Assembly: GCA_016718655.1 (NCBI GenBank)
Contig: JADKCV010000001.1
Coordinates: 310,001 to 374,000, forward strand
Direction of reading: 5' to 3'
Length of the DNA: 64,000 nucleotides
Source: Flavobacteriales bacterium
GTDB taxonomy: Bacteria > Bacteroidota > Bacteroidia > Flavobacteriales_F > PHOS-HE28
Made by a program: the position numbers and the translations under genes. Numbering within the stretch: the first letter of the stretch is position 1; each line of letters begins with the position of its first letter. Positions 43,989 through 52,673 of this stretch are shown here, piece by piece. Below the pieces are notes generated by a model, which was given only the letters and a program-made list of their open reading frames with translations, did not search any database and was not told where the DNA came from.

Positions 43989-45980
43989 ATGATCGCACGC
44001 TTCACACTCGTTGTAACCACGCTCTGTGTCACCTTGGCTGCTAACGCCCAGAACGATTGCGCAACCGCCATCCCCATCACTGTGGGTACCTATGTGGTGG
44101 ATACCGTGGATGGCGCCCAGATCCCTCTTCCGGTGTGCGCTACCGGCGGGAACACGGCCACGAACGGTGAATGGTACACCTATACCCCCAGCGAGGACCG
44201 CAGCCTGACGGTCACCACGGACCTACCTGAGAACCTCGACCTGGATACCCGTTTCCATGTGTACACCGGTACGTGTGGAAACCTGGTCTGCTATGATGGC
44301 GACGACGATGCGGGAAGTGGATACCTGTCCTACGCCCTGTTCAATGTGTTGGCGGGCGTCACCTATACCATTGCCTTCGATGATCGATGGGATGCCGATG
44401 GTTTCACCTTCCAGTTGATCGAAGGTGAGCCCTTCTTGGAAGCGGTGACCTTCACCACACAAAGCTTGAGCACACAAGGCAGCGTCCGCGCCATCGTCGA
44501 TATGGACAGCGATGGACTGGATGACGTGGTATCCGTGACCACCTCGAACATCAACATCAATTATCAATTGGCCGGTGGAGGCTTCAACACGGTGAACCTG
44601 CCAAATGATACGGTGGCCAACTCACCCAGCTGGAGCCTCTGTGCAGGCGATCTGGATGGCAATGGACGCATGGACCTCCTCTATGGAGGTGGAAGTGGGG
44701 TGACATTGATGTTCGCCAACGAGAATTCCACTGCATTCTCGGACAGCAGCTATGCCCAGTATGTGTTCTGTCAACGCACCAACATGGTGGACATCAACAA
44801 CGATGGACACCTGGATGCCTTCCTCTGCCATGATGTGGCACCGAACGTATATCTGATGAACGATGGCGAGGGTCAGTTCATTTGGAACCAGGGGGGACTT
44901 GGTGACACACAAGGAGGAGGGAACTATGGTTCCATCTGGACCGATTTCGACAATGATGGCGACCAGGACATGTTCATCGCCAAGTGCCGTGGTGGTAACC
45001 CCGTGGTAAGCACCAACCAACTGCACCGCAACAATGGTGACGGCACCTTCACCGAGGTGGCCGCGCTCTTCAACCTTGCGGACCCCATGCAGACCTGGAG
45101 TTCAGCCTGGGGCGACTTCGACAACGATGGTGACATGGATGCCCTGGTGGGGGCCAGTTCCTTCGCTGCTGGCGGTCACAAGTTGATGCGCAATGATGGC
45201 ACCACATTCACCGATATCACTGCAGGTTCGGGATGGGACGAGTTCCTTGGCACCAGCATCGAGCACATCACGCACGACTTCAACAATGACGGATGGTTGG
45301 ACGTGATGAGCGGGAGCGGCACGATCATGATCAACCAGGGTGGCATGGTCTTCGAGGCCAACCCCGTCGGATTCGATGTGGGTGCTGTTGGCGACCTGAA
45401 TGACGATGGTGCGCTCGACCTGATGAACAGCTCCACGGCACGGATCAACAACGGGAACTCGAACAACTGGTTGCGGATACGTACAGTGGGTACGGTGAGC
45501 AACCCGAACGGCATCGGTGCGCGTATCATTCTGACCACCGCATCCGGCCAGCAGATCAGGGATGTGCGCAGTGGCGATGGGTTCCGTTACATGAGCACGA
45601 TCACCGCCCATTTCGGCTTGGGCACCGACGAAGAGGTCCTCCAAGTGGAGGTCCGCTGGCCATCGGGTATCGTGAATGTGCTCACCGATGTTGACATCAA
45701 TACCACCATGACCATCGTGGAGGAGATCAGCACCGATGTGCGGGAGAGCATCCTATCCGAAGTCCTAGTGTATCCTGTTCCGGCGAATGATGTCATCCAG
45801 GTGACCGGTTCCGGCGTAACGCAAGCTCCCGTAAGGGTGTTCAATGCAGCGGGAGGCCTTGTGCTCCAGGGCACCCTATCAGGGGAGCGATTGGACGTCA
45901 GTACCCTGTCCTCCGGATTCTACCTATTGGAAGTGGGCACAGCTGCCGGTGCCGTGCGGCGCAGCTTCACCAAGCATTAG
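43989..45980 (+). CDS. secreted FG-GAP/VCBS and ASPIC/UnbV protein with T9SS signal (copy 1)
   Basis: A 663-residue secreted protein. The ATG at 43989 gives signal MIARFTLVVTTLCVTLAANA. Residues ~22-155 are a beta domain (NDCATAIPITVGTY, ending GVTYTIAFDDRW). Residues ~165-480 are FG-GAP/VCBS propeller repeats with calcium-type DxDxDG loops (DFDNDGDMDALVG, DFNNDGWLDVMSG). Residues ~500-570 are an ASPIC/UnbV domain (NWLRIRTVG, NGIGARI, RDVRSGDGFRYMS). The last ~70 are a type A T9SS signal (VLVYPVPANDVIQV ... SGFYLLEVGTAAG). It is closely similar to the protein at 47.2 kb and is followed by a diheme lipoprotein gene. Likely an extracellular adhesin or scaffold. Confidence 0.9.
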   Translation: MIARFTLVVTTLCVTLAANAQNDCATAIPITVGTYVVDTVDGAQIPLPVCATGGNTATNGEWYTYTPSEDRSLTVTTDLPENLDLDTRFHVYTGTCGNLVCYDGDDDAGSGYLSYALFNVLAGVTYTIAFDDRWDADGFTFQLIEGEPFLEAVTFTTQSLSTQGSVRAIVDMDSDGLDDVVSVTTSNININYQLAGGGFNTVNLPNDTVANSPSWSLCAGDLDGNGRMDLLYGGGSGVTLMFANENSTAFSDSSYAQYVFCQRTNMVDINNDGHLDAFLCHDVAPNVYLMNDGEGQFIWNQGGLGDTQGGGNYGSIWTDFDNDGDQDMFIAKCRGGNPVVSTNQLHRNNGDGTFTEVAALFNLADPMQTWSSAWGDFDNDGDMDALVGASSFAAGGHKLMRNDGTTFTDITAGSGWDEFLGTSIEHITHDFNNDGWLDVMSGSGTIMINQGGMVFEANPVGFDVGAVGDLNDDGALDLMNSSTARINNGNSNNWLRIRTVGTVSNPNGIGARIILTTASGQQIRDVRSGDGFRYMSTITAHFGLGTDEEVLQVEVRWPSGIVNVLTDVDINTTMTIVEEISTDVRESILSEVLVYPVPANDVIQVTGSGVTQAPVRVFNAAGGLVLQGTLSGERLDVSTLSSGFYLLEVGTAAGAVRRSFTKH

Positions 45981-46045
45981 GAGGAATAGGCTCGGCCTTC
46001 CAACCTTGGCCAGGCAACCTTCAACGGTACCGGGTCCGTCATCCG

Positions 46046-46053
46046 TACATTGG
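46046..46053 (+). promoter_or_regulatory. -7 element before diheme gene copy 1
   Basis: TACATTGG fits TAnnTTTG with two differences and is 24 bp before the GTG start at 46078. Confidence 0.25.
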
Positions 46054-46077
46054 GGGCTGGTAGCACCCTATTCCGCC

Positions 46078-47181
46078 GTGACCCAACGCTTGACCATCCT
46101 GCTCTTCTCGGCCTTGGCATTGACCGGGTGCCGCAAGGACACGTTGGAGGAGGAGCCCCAGGCCCCCATCGACCCCGGAACCCCATCTGGTACAGGGGTA
46201 CGATTCGAACCCGCACAGGTACCCTACCCGGTGCTATCCACCTATCGGTTCTTCACCGGCGGCCTGAAGGACCAGACCCCGAACTCCGGCGTGCTTCCCT
46301 ATGAACCGATCACGGCACTCTTCTCGGACTATGCCCACAAGTTCCGGTTCGTGTGGATGCCTGCGGGTGCCAAGGCCTCCTATGCAGGTGACCACGATGT
46401 GTTGGACTTCCCGGAGAGCTCGGTCCTGATCAAGACCTTCTACTACGACAACGTGCTTCCGGACCAGGACCGACGGATCATCGAAACGCGCTTGCTGTTC
46501 AAGCGGAGCGGCAGTTGGTATTTCGCGGATTACGTCTGGAACGAGGATCAGACCGAGGCTTACCTGGACATGAACGGGAGCATCACCCCGGTCACCTTCG
46601 TGGATGATGGAGGAACACAACGCACGGTGCAATATCGGATCCCCAGTGCGGCCGAGTGCCAGACCTGCCACAAGATCCAGTTCGACCCGATCCCCATCGG
46701 TCCCAAACCCCAGAACCTGAATAGCAATTACAGCTATGCGGACGGGGTGAAGAACCAGCTGGAGAAGTGGGTGGAGATGGGTTACCTGCAGCCGGGTTAT
46801 CCGTCGAACATCATGACCACGGTCAAATGGGATGATGCCACGCAACCATTGGACCTGCGCGTTCGCTCCTACTTGGACATGAACTGTGCGCATTGTCATG
46901 CGGACCAGCGGCACTGCAACTATCGGCCCATGCGATTCGCATTCAACGAAAGCGATGATCTGGTGAACCTGGGAGTATGTGTGGAACCGGATGATCCGGT
47001 AGCCCCCCAATACACCCAGATCGTGGCTCGGGGAAACCCGAACCGCTCCATGATGCACTACCGGCTCTCGGAGACCGATGAGACCGTACGCATGCCCCTG
47101 CTGGGGCGAACAGTCGTCCATGAAGAAGGGCTGGAATTGGTCCGCGAATGGATCGAAAGCCTGCCCGGCACATGCCCCTGA
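46078..47181 (+). CDS. diheme c-type cytochrome lipoprotein, HNE_0200/SO2930-like (copy 1)
   Basis: A 367-residue lipoprotein. A GTG at 46078 gives the signal MTQRLTILLFSALALTGC, which decides the start; the frame is open further upstream but those residues overlap the previous gene. Two c-type heme sites are present: CQTCH at residues 194-198 and CAHCH at 270-274. The N-terminal ~170 residues are a beta-rich domain (LPYEPITALFSDYAHKFRFVW split in its core). Resembles the HNE_0200/SO2930 family (from memory), whose role is unproven. Probably lipid-anchored on the outer membrane and electron-carrying. It sits between two FG-GAP protein genes. Confidence 0.85.
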   Translation: MTQRLTILLFSALALTGCRKDTLEEEPQAPIDPGTPSGTGVRFEPAQVPYPVLSTYRFFTGGLKDQTPNSGVLPYEPITALFSDYAHKFRFVWMPAGAKASYAGDHDVLDFPESSVLIKTFYYDNVLPDQDRRIIETRLLFKRSGSWYFADYVWNEDQTEAYLDMNGSITPVTFVDDGGTQRTVQYRIPSAAECQTCHKIQFDPIPIGPKPQNLNSNYSYADGVKNQLEKWVEMGYLQPGYPSNIMTTVKWDDATQPLDLRVRSYLDMNCAHCHADQRHCNYRPMRFAFNESDDLVNLGVCVEPDDPVAPQYTQIVARGNPNRSMMHYRLSETDETVRMPLLGRTVVHEEGLELVREWIESLPGTCP

Positions 47182-47211
47182 ACCAAGAACCTTAGACCAA
47201 CACCGGAACAC

Positions 47212-49194
47212 ATGCGTTCAACCCTACTCCTTGGCCTGATCGGAGCTTCGGCCCTCCCCGTGGTCGCACAGAACACGTGTGCAACCGCACTACACATCCC
47301 CTTGGGCACCCATGCTGTGGAAGCGGTCAATGGCACCGAGGTGATCCCGGTCACCTGTGCACAGAACGCAGGTACCACCACCGCAGCGGAATGGTACACC
47401 TACACAGCCTCCATGGACACGACCATACGGTTGCGTACGGACCCTCCCGGATCCGTTCCCATCGATACCCGTGTGAACATCTACACGGGTACCTGTGGCG
47501 CATTGGTCTGCTATGCGGGTGACGACGATAGTGGGAACAACTTCGCTTCGGACGTGACCTTTGCTGTCACAGCTGGCGTCACCTACACCATCGCCTTCGA
47601 CAATCGTTGGTCATCCCTGGGGTTCAGCTTCGAACTGGCCTACGTGTACGTGACACCTCCTCCGCCCCCACCGGTCACCCTCATCAACTTCAACAACGTG
47701 AGCCAAGGCGTTAGTGGGAGCGGATACTGTGTCGTGGACATGAACAACGACCAACTCGACGATATCGTAGGAACGAGCACCTCCAACGTGAACGTGCTCT
47801 ACCAACAGGCCAATGGCACCTTCCAATCCGTGAACATCATCACCACCCCGGCCGATCATACGGCCTCGTGGAGCCTTGCAGCAGGTGACATCGATGGGAA
47901 CGGATATAATGACCTGATGTACGGAGGCGGACAGGGCAGCACCTTCATGTACGCCAACAACAACGGTACCGGGTTCACCGAGGTATCCTTCCCGAACTAC
48001 ATCTTCAGCCAGCGGACGAACATGGTGGACATCAACAACGATGGGCACTTGGACGCCTTCGTGTGCCATGACGTGGATGCCAACGTGGCCTTCTTCAATG
48101 ATGGGAACGGCAACCTCACCTTCAATCAGGGCTTGCTCGGGCTCACCTGCGGCAACTACGGTTCGCTTTGGACCGACTACGACAATGATGGTGATCAGGA
48201 CATGTTCGTTGCAAAATGCGGATGCGACCCGGTGGACCTGCTCATGCGGAACAACGGGGATGGGTCGTTCACCAATGTGGCTCCAGAGCTGGGGCTGGCG
48301 GACGGACACCAGAGCTGGAGCAGTGCTTGGGGGGACTTCGACAACGATGGGGACATGGATGTGCTCATCGGTGCAAGCAGCAGTGGATACCATAAGCTGA
48401 TGGAGAACAACGGTGACGGCACCTTCACCAACATCACCGCTGGTTCAGGCATCGACCTGTTCACCGGCCAGAGCATCGAGTGGACCACACATGACTTCGA
48501 CAACAACGGCTACCTGGATATCCTCGGTGGTGGTGGTCTGTTGATGAACATGGGTGACATGACCTTCGTGGATAACGGGGTCTCACCTGGCAATGGACCG
48601 ATCGGCGACCTGAACAACGATGGATTCCTCGATGTCTACACGAGCGGTACGGCCCGCATGAACCAAGGCAACGAGAACAACTGGCTGAAGATCGCCACCA
48701 TCGGAGTGGTGAGCAACAGCAATGGCATCGGTGCCCGCATCACCGTGGTCACACCAAGCGGCACATTCACCCGTGAAGTGCGCAGCGGTGACGGCTTCCG
48801 CTATATGAGCAGCATGATGGTCCATGTGGGCCTGGGTGAGGAGACCGAGATCACCTCCGTGACCATCAACTGGCCTTCCGGCATCGTGGACGTCCTCGAC
48901 GAGGTGGACATCAACACGTCCCTGGTGGTCACCGAAGGACTGTCCACCGGAATGGTGGAAGAGGAAGCATCCTCGATCTCCTTGTTCCCGGTGCCAGCCA
49001 AGGACCAGGTGACGATCAACGGTCTGGCGGGCCAGCAGGCCCCGGTCCGGGTGTTGGACGCCACGGGCCGCTTGGTGCTGCGCAGCACCTTGGCCACGGA
49101 CCGGTTGGATGTGAGCGAACTTCCTGCTGGTGCCTATGTGATGCAGATCTTCACCGAACAAGGTCCGGTGCAACGTTCCTTCACCAAGGAGTAA
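47212..49194 (+). CDS. secreted FG-GAP/VCBS and ASPIC/UnbV protein with T9SS signal (copy 2)
   Basis: A 660-residue paralogue of the protein at 44 kb, with the same layout: signal peptide MRSTLLLGLIGASALPVVA, an N-terminal beta domain (ALHIPLGTHAVEAVNGTE), FG-GAP repeats (DYDNDGDQDMFVAKCG, DFDNDGDMDVLIGASS, DFDNNGYLDILGGGG), an ASPIC/UnbV domain (NWLKIATIG, REVRSGDGFRYMSSMM) and a T9SS tail (SLFPVPAKDQVTI ... AGAYVMQIFTEQG). A short proline run (PPPPPPV) separates the first domain from the repeats and is absent in copy 1. It starts 30 bp after the first diheme gene and is probably cotranscribed with it. Confidence 0.9.
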   Translation: MRSTLLLGLIGASALPVVAQNTCATALHIPLGTHAVEAVNGTEVIPVTCAQNAGTTTAAEWYTYTASMDTTIRLRTDPPGSVPIDTRVNIYTGTCGALVCYAGDDDSGNNFASDVTFAVTAGVTYTIAFDNRWSSLGFSFELAYVYVTPPPPPPVTLINFNNVSQGVSGSGYCVVDMNNDQLDDIVGTSTSNVNVLYQQANGTFQSVNIITTPADHTASWSLAAGDIDGNGYNDLMYGGGQGSTFMYANNNGTGFTEVSFPNYIFSQRTNMVDINNDGHLDAFVCHDVDANVAFFNDGNGNLTFNQGLLGLTCGNYGSLWTDYDNDGDQDMFVAKCGCDPVDLLMRNNGDGSFTNVAPELGLADGHQSWSSAWGDFDNDGDMDVLIGASSSGYHKLMENNGDGTFTNITAGSGIDLFTGQSIEWTTHDFDNNGYLDILGGGGLLMNMGDMTFVDNGVSPGNGPIGDLNNDGFLDVYTSGTARMNQGNENNWLKIATIGVVSNSNGIGARITVVTPSGTFTREVRSGDGFRYMSSMMVHVGLGEETEITSVTINWPSGIVDVLDEVDINTSLVVTEGLSTGMVEEEASSISLFPVPAKDQVTINGLAGQQAPVRVLDATGRLVLRSTLATDRLDVSELPAGAYVMQIFTEQGPVQRSFTKE

Positions 49195-49215
49195 GCTTTT
49201 CGAGGATGACCTGAC

Positions 49216-49247
49216 AAAGGTCCCGGCCGGGTGGTCGGGACCTTTGT
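49216..49247 (+). terminator. terminator after FG-GAP copy 2
   Basis: AAAGGTCCCG (49216-49225) pairs perfectly with CGGGACCTTT (49236-49245) over a 10-nt loop. It lies 21 bp after the stop and is immediately followed by a promoter-like TTACTTTG and by GTTAC-ttgt-GTAAC inverted repeats (49246-49260). Confidence 0.7.
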
Positions 49248-49260
49248 TACTTTGTGTAAC
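49247..49260 (+). promoter_or_regulatory. -7 element and small palindrome before diheme copy 2
   Basis: TTACTTTG (49247-49254) resembles TAnnTTTG and overlaps the inverted repeat GTTAC/GTAAC (49246-49260). Being placed directly after a terminator, it suggests independent control of the second diheme gene, 42 bp downstream. Confidence 0.35.
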
Positions 49261-49302
49261 AACCTGGCCCGACCGTGCGTTCGACCCAGTAGACCAGCCC
49301 CC

Positions 49303-50397
49303 ATGAGATACGCGAGAGTTTTCGGAGTCCTGTTCCTGTTCACGGTGGTCCTGATGGCCTGCCGGAAGGAATCGTTCGATGAGGTGGGAGGGCCGCTCCC
49401 GGTGGGAGCGAGCAAGGTACTTTTCGACCTTGACGAGGTGCCCTACAATACGCTCTCCACCTATGGATTCTATTCCGGAAAGCTGCATCGATTGGAACCG
49501 GTTGACGAGGTGTTGCCTTACGAGCCCATCAGTTCGCTATTCACCGATGAAGCACACAAGTCGCGTTTCGTTTGGATGCCTGCCGGGCGTAAGGCCCGCT
49601 ACAGCGGGGACCACGATGTACTTGATTTCCCTGATGGCGCAGTGCTGCTCAAGAACTTCTACTACGACAATGCCTTGCCCGGTGGTGGGCGACGCATCAT
49701 TGAGACCCGGATGCTGTTCAAGCGTGCCGGTCAGTGGGAGATCGCCAACTACGTGTGGAACCCCGCGCAGACCGAAGCCTACTTGGACCTGAACGGTAGT
49801 ACCATCCCGGTATCTTGGACCGACGAGGAAGGCGATGCACGCTCGATCCAATACCGGATCCCCTCATTGGTCGAGTGCCAAAGTTGCCATCGCAAATCGG
49901 GATCGAACACTCCGATCGGACCTGAGCCACAGAACCTGAACGGAGACCTGTGGTTCAGCGATGGCATCAACAACCAGCTGAAACAATGGGTGAAGCACGG
50001 CATTCTCCAGCCTGGCTATCCCAAGGACATCATGAGCCTCGTCCGCTGGGACGACCCTGACCAGGACCTTGGTCTGCGCGCACGCTCCTACATCGACATC
50101 AATTGTGCGCACTGCCATGATGAGGGTCGGAGCTGTTCCTACCGCGCCATCCGCTTGGCGTTCGAGCGCACGGTGGACCCCACCAACCTGGGCGTGTGCG
50201 TGGTGCCTGAAGAGCCGATCCCGCCCTATTCCCACATCGTGGCACGCGGCAATGTGAACCGATCAGTACTTCATCACCGACTGACCACGAACGACGAGGC
50301 GGTGCGTATGCCTTTGATCGGAAGAAGTATTGTGCATGATGAGGGTGCTGCGATGATCGCGGCGTGGATCACCTCGTTAGGCCCACCCTGCGAATGA
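49303..50397 (+). CDS. diheme c-type cytochrome lipoprotein, HNE_0200/SO2930-like (copy 2)
   Basis: A 364-residue paralogue of the protein at 46.1 kb. ATG 49303 gives the lipoprotein signal MRYARVFGVLFLFTVVLMAC. The two heme sites are CQSCH (residues 192-196) and CAHCH (268-272), with exactly the same 76-residue spacing as in copy 1. Shared blocks include LPYEPISSLFTDEAHKSRFVW (part), VWNPAQTEAYLDLNG, and RARSYIDINCAHCHDEGRSC. It has its own promoter-like element. The stop codon directly abuts the copper ATPase stop on the other strand. Likely an outer-membrane-anchored electron carrier; partner and substrate unknown. Confidence 0.85.
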   Translation: MRYARVFGVLFLFTVVLMACRKESFDEVGGPLPVGASKVLFDLDEVPYNTLSTYGFYSGKLHRLEPVDEVLPYEPISSLFTDEAHKSRFVWMPAGRKARYSGDHDVLDFPDGAVLLKNFYYDNALPGGGRRIIETRMLFKRAGQWEIANYVWNPAQTEAYLDLNGSTIPVSWTDEEGDARSIQYRIPSLVECQSCHRKSGSNTPIGPEPQNLNGDLWFSDGINNQLKQWVKHGILQPGYPKDIMSLVRWDDPDQDLGLRARSYIDINCAHCHDEGRSCSYRAIRLAFERTVDPTNLGVCVVPEEPIPPYSHIVARGNVNRSVLHHRLTTNDEAVRMPLIGRSIVHDEGAAMIAAWITSLGPPCE

Positions 50398-52611
50398 TCA
50401 CATCGCGCGAAAGCGCAAGCGGAGGCTATTGAGCACGACGCTCACACTGCTCAATGCCATGGCGCCGCCAGCCACCATGGGGTCCAAGAGGAATCCATTG
50501 ATGGGATACAGTACCCCGGCCGCAATGGGGATGCTCACCACGTTGTAAATAAATGCCCAGAACAGGTTCTGTCGGATCGTACCCATGGTCCGGCGGGAGA
50601 GTGAGATGGCCTTGTGGATGGAGAGGAGGTCACCGCCAACAAGTGTGATGTGGGCCACCCCCATCGCCACATCACTGCCTTGCCCCATCGCAAGGCTCAC
50701 ATCGGCCTGGGCCAAGGCTTCCGCGTCATTGATGCCATCCCCCACCATGGCGACCACATGTCCTGCGTCCTGTAGTCCTTTGACGTAGGCGGCCTTGTCC
50801 TTGGGAACCACCTCGCTCCGGAAGTCCGTGATACCGACGGCTCCAGCAACCGCTTGGGCCGTCCGTCGACCATCGCCGGTCTGCATATGTACCTGGATCC
50901 CGGATTTCTGCAATGCGGCTATGGCGTCGGCCGAGGATGGCTTCACGGGATCGGCCAGTGCCAGCACGGCTTTCACGTCCCCCTCCTTGGCGAGCCAGAT
51001 CACACTGGCGCCCTGTTCCTGCCAATTGCGCTCCAGAACACTGTACGAGCGAGCGATCCGTGCCCCCCCCTCTTCAACCAAGCGTCTACTCCCCACCCTC
51101 CAGGCACTCCCGTCCACCATCGCTAGTAGGCCTGACCCGGGAACTTCGGTCAGCTCGGTGACCTCCAAGTTGATGGTGGTGCCCGTTCCAAGGTGTGCGA
51201 CCACGGCAGCGGCGAGCGGATGGGTCGACCTGAGCTCCATGGCGCGCAGTACCGATCGCACCTGCACGTCCTCCAGGCCAATGTCCCCGACCACCGCCGG
51301 TTCTCCCTTGGTGATCGTACCCGTCTTGTCCATGACGATCGCGGTGATACCCTGGGCAAGTTGTAGGCTCGCGGCATCCTTGATCAGGATCCCGTGTTCC
51401 GCGCCGATACCGATGCCAGCCATGATCGCCGTGGGAGTGGCAAGGCCGAGAGCGCATGGGCATGCGATGATGAGCACGGTCACGAACGCACGTACAGCTT
51501 GTTCAACGCCTTGATCACCGCCCAGGACCCACCAGAGCATTGCGGCCAAGAGCGCGACCACGAGAACCAGTGGCACGAACCAGGAGGCCACCTTGTCAAC
51601 AAGCAACTGGATGGCCGCTTTACTACCCTGTGCCTCCTTTACCGCTTGGGCCACCCGCGCAAGGTGGGTCCCTGCGCCAACTTGTTGCGCCTTGACGTGG
51701 ACACTACCCTGCTGAAGTATGCTCCCTGCCACAACACGCATACCCACTGCACGTAGCACGGGCATTGGCTCACCGGTGATCATACGCTCATCCAAGTGCC
51801 CGGACCCGTGCACCACGATCCCATCCACGGCGACCCGCTCCCCGGTCCTCACCAACACAACATCATCCACTTGGACCTCTTGTAAGGGGACCTCTTGGGC
51901 ATCACCCTGTGCGTCCAGGCGGACCACGCGATCAGGTCGCATTCCCATCAGTTCGCGAATGGCCCCACTCGTGCCTGCCTTGGCCCGTTCCTCCAAGTAG
52001 CGACCAAGCAGGATGAAGGTGATGACCACCGCGGCCGACTCGAAGTAGAGCATGTGCGGTTGCCCGTCCACAGGCGATAGGAGGGCGTGGGTGCTGGTTC
52101 CATAGGCCACCGATGTGCTCAAGGCCACCAAAGTGTCCATATTGGCCTTCCCATGAAGGATCTGGCGCCAAGCATTCCGGAAGAAGGTGGACCCCGGCCA
52201 TAGCACCACGGGTGTTGCCAGCATCCATTGTACCCATGGCGACCAATGCGCGTGCATGAACAGCATGCTGATCACAACAAGGGGAACGGTAAGGGTTAGG
52301 GCAACAGCCAATCGGGTCCGGAGCTGGGCCATTCGACGGGATCGTTCCGCTTCAAGGTTGGCCGCAAGGTCCAGCGCATTGTCGATCAGCAGGTCATATC
52401 CCGCATCACGCACGGCAGTGCGCAAGTCCACATCGCTCACCGATCGATCCGATAGTGCGACCCGGGCACTGTGATCGGCCAGGTTCACGCGAACCTCCTG
52501 CACACCAGGCACCGCTGCCAATGCCTTCTCCACGCCGAGCACACAACTCGCACAGGTCATACCCTGAACGGCGTAACTGCGCACCGGAGCGTTCTCTGAA
52601 GAGCTTGACAT
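50398..52611 (-). CDS. copA: copper-translocating P1B-type ATPase (CopA-like)
   Basis: A 737-residue P-type ATPase. An N-terminal heavy-metal domain has GMTCASC at residues 17-23. The membrane ion site is CPC (IIACPCALGLATPTA), the actuator has MITGEPMPV, the phosphorylation site is DKTGTITKGEP, and the ATP and hinge sites are STHPLAA and GDGINDAEALAQ. The last helices carry the YN and MxLSS residues (FIYNVVSIP, GGAMALSSVSVV) typical of Cu(I) pumps. It exports copper from the cytoplasm for detoxification or cytochrome oxidase assembly. Converges with diheme copy 2 without a gap. Silver or cadmium specificity is less likely. Confidence 0.93.
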   Translation of the reverse strand: MSSSSENAPVRSYAVQGMTCASCVLGVEKALAAVPGVQEVRVNLADHSARVALSDRSVSDVDLRTAVRDAGYDLLIDNALDLAANLEAERSRRMAQLRTRLAVALTLTVPLVVISMLFMHAHWSPWVQWMLATPVVLWPGSTFFRNAWRQILHGKANMDTLVALSTSVAYGTSTHALLSPVDGQPHMLYFESAAVVITFILLGRYLEERAKAGTSGAIRELMGMRPDRVVRLDAQGDAQEVPLQEVQVDDVVLVRTGERVAVDGIVVHGSGHLDERMITGEPMPVLRAVGMRVVAGSILQQGSVHVKAQQVGAGTHLARVAQAVKEAQGSKAAIQLLVDKVASWFVPLVLVVALLAAMLWWVLGGDQGVEQAVRAFVTVLIIACPCALGLATPTAIMAGIGIGAEHGILIKDAASLQLAQGITAIVMDKTGTITKGEPAVVGDIGLEDVQVRSVLRAMELRSTHPLAAAVVAHLGTGTTINLEVTELTEVPGSGLLAMVDGSAWRVGSRRLVEEGGARIARSYSVLERNWQEQGASVIWLAKEGDVKAVLALADPVKPSSADAIAALQKSGIQVHMQTGDGRRTAQAVAGAVGITDFRSEVVPKDKAAYVKGLQDAGHVVAMVGDGINDAEALAQADVSLAMGQGSDVAMGVAHITLVGGDLLSIHKAISLSRRTMGTIRQNLFWAFIYNVVSIPIAAGVLYPINGFLLDPMVAGGAMALSSVSVVLNSLRLRFRAM

Positions 52612-52634
52612 GATGCTTCCTATCCCGAAGGGAA

Positions 52635-52669
52635 CCCGGCCGAAGCGCCGATCGAGGGATCGGGCCGGG
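52635..52669 (-). repeat. nested hairpin between the T9SS type B gene and copA
   Basis: CCCGGC (52635-52640) pairs with GCCGGG (52664-52669); inside, CCGATC (52648-52653) pairs with GATCGG (52658-52663) around GAGG. It lies after the T9SS gene stop and before copA on the same strand. No T-tract follows, so a terminator role is weak; it may be an attenuator or processing site. Confidence 0.4.
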
Positions 52670-52673
52670 ACGG

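Noticed and set aside
44460..49000. Recurrent GACAATGATGG-like words as DNA repeats
   Set aside because: They are the coding trace of DxDxDG calcium loops in the FG-GAP repeats, not a DNA-level element.
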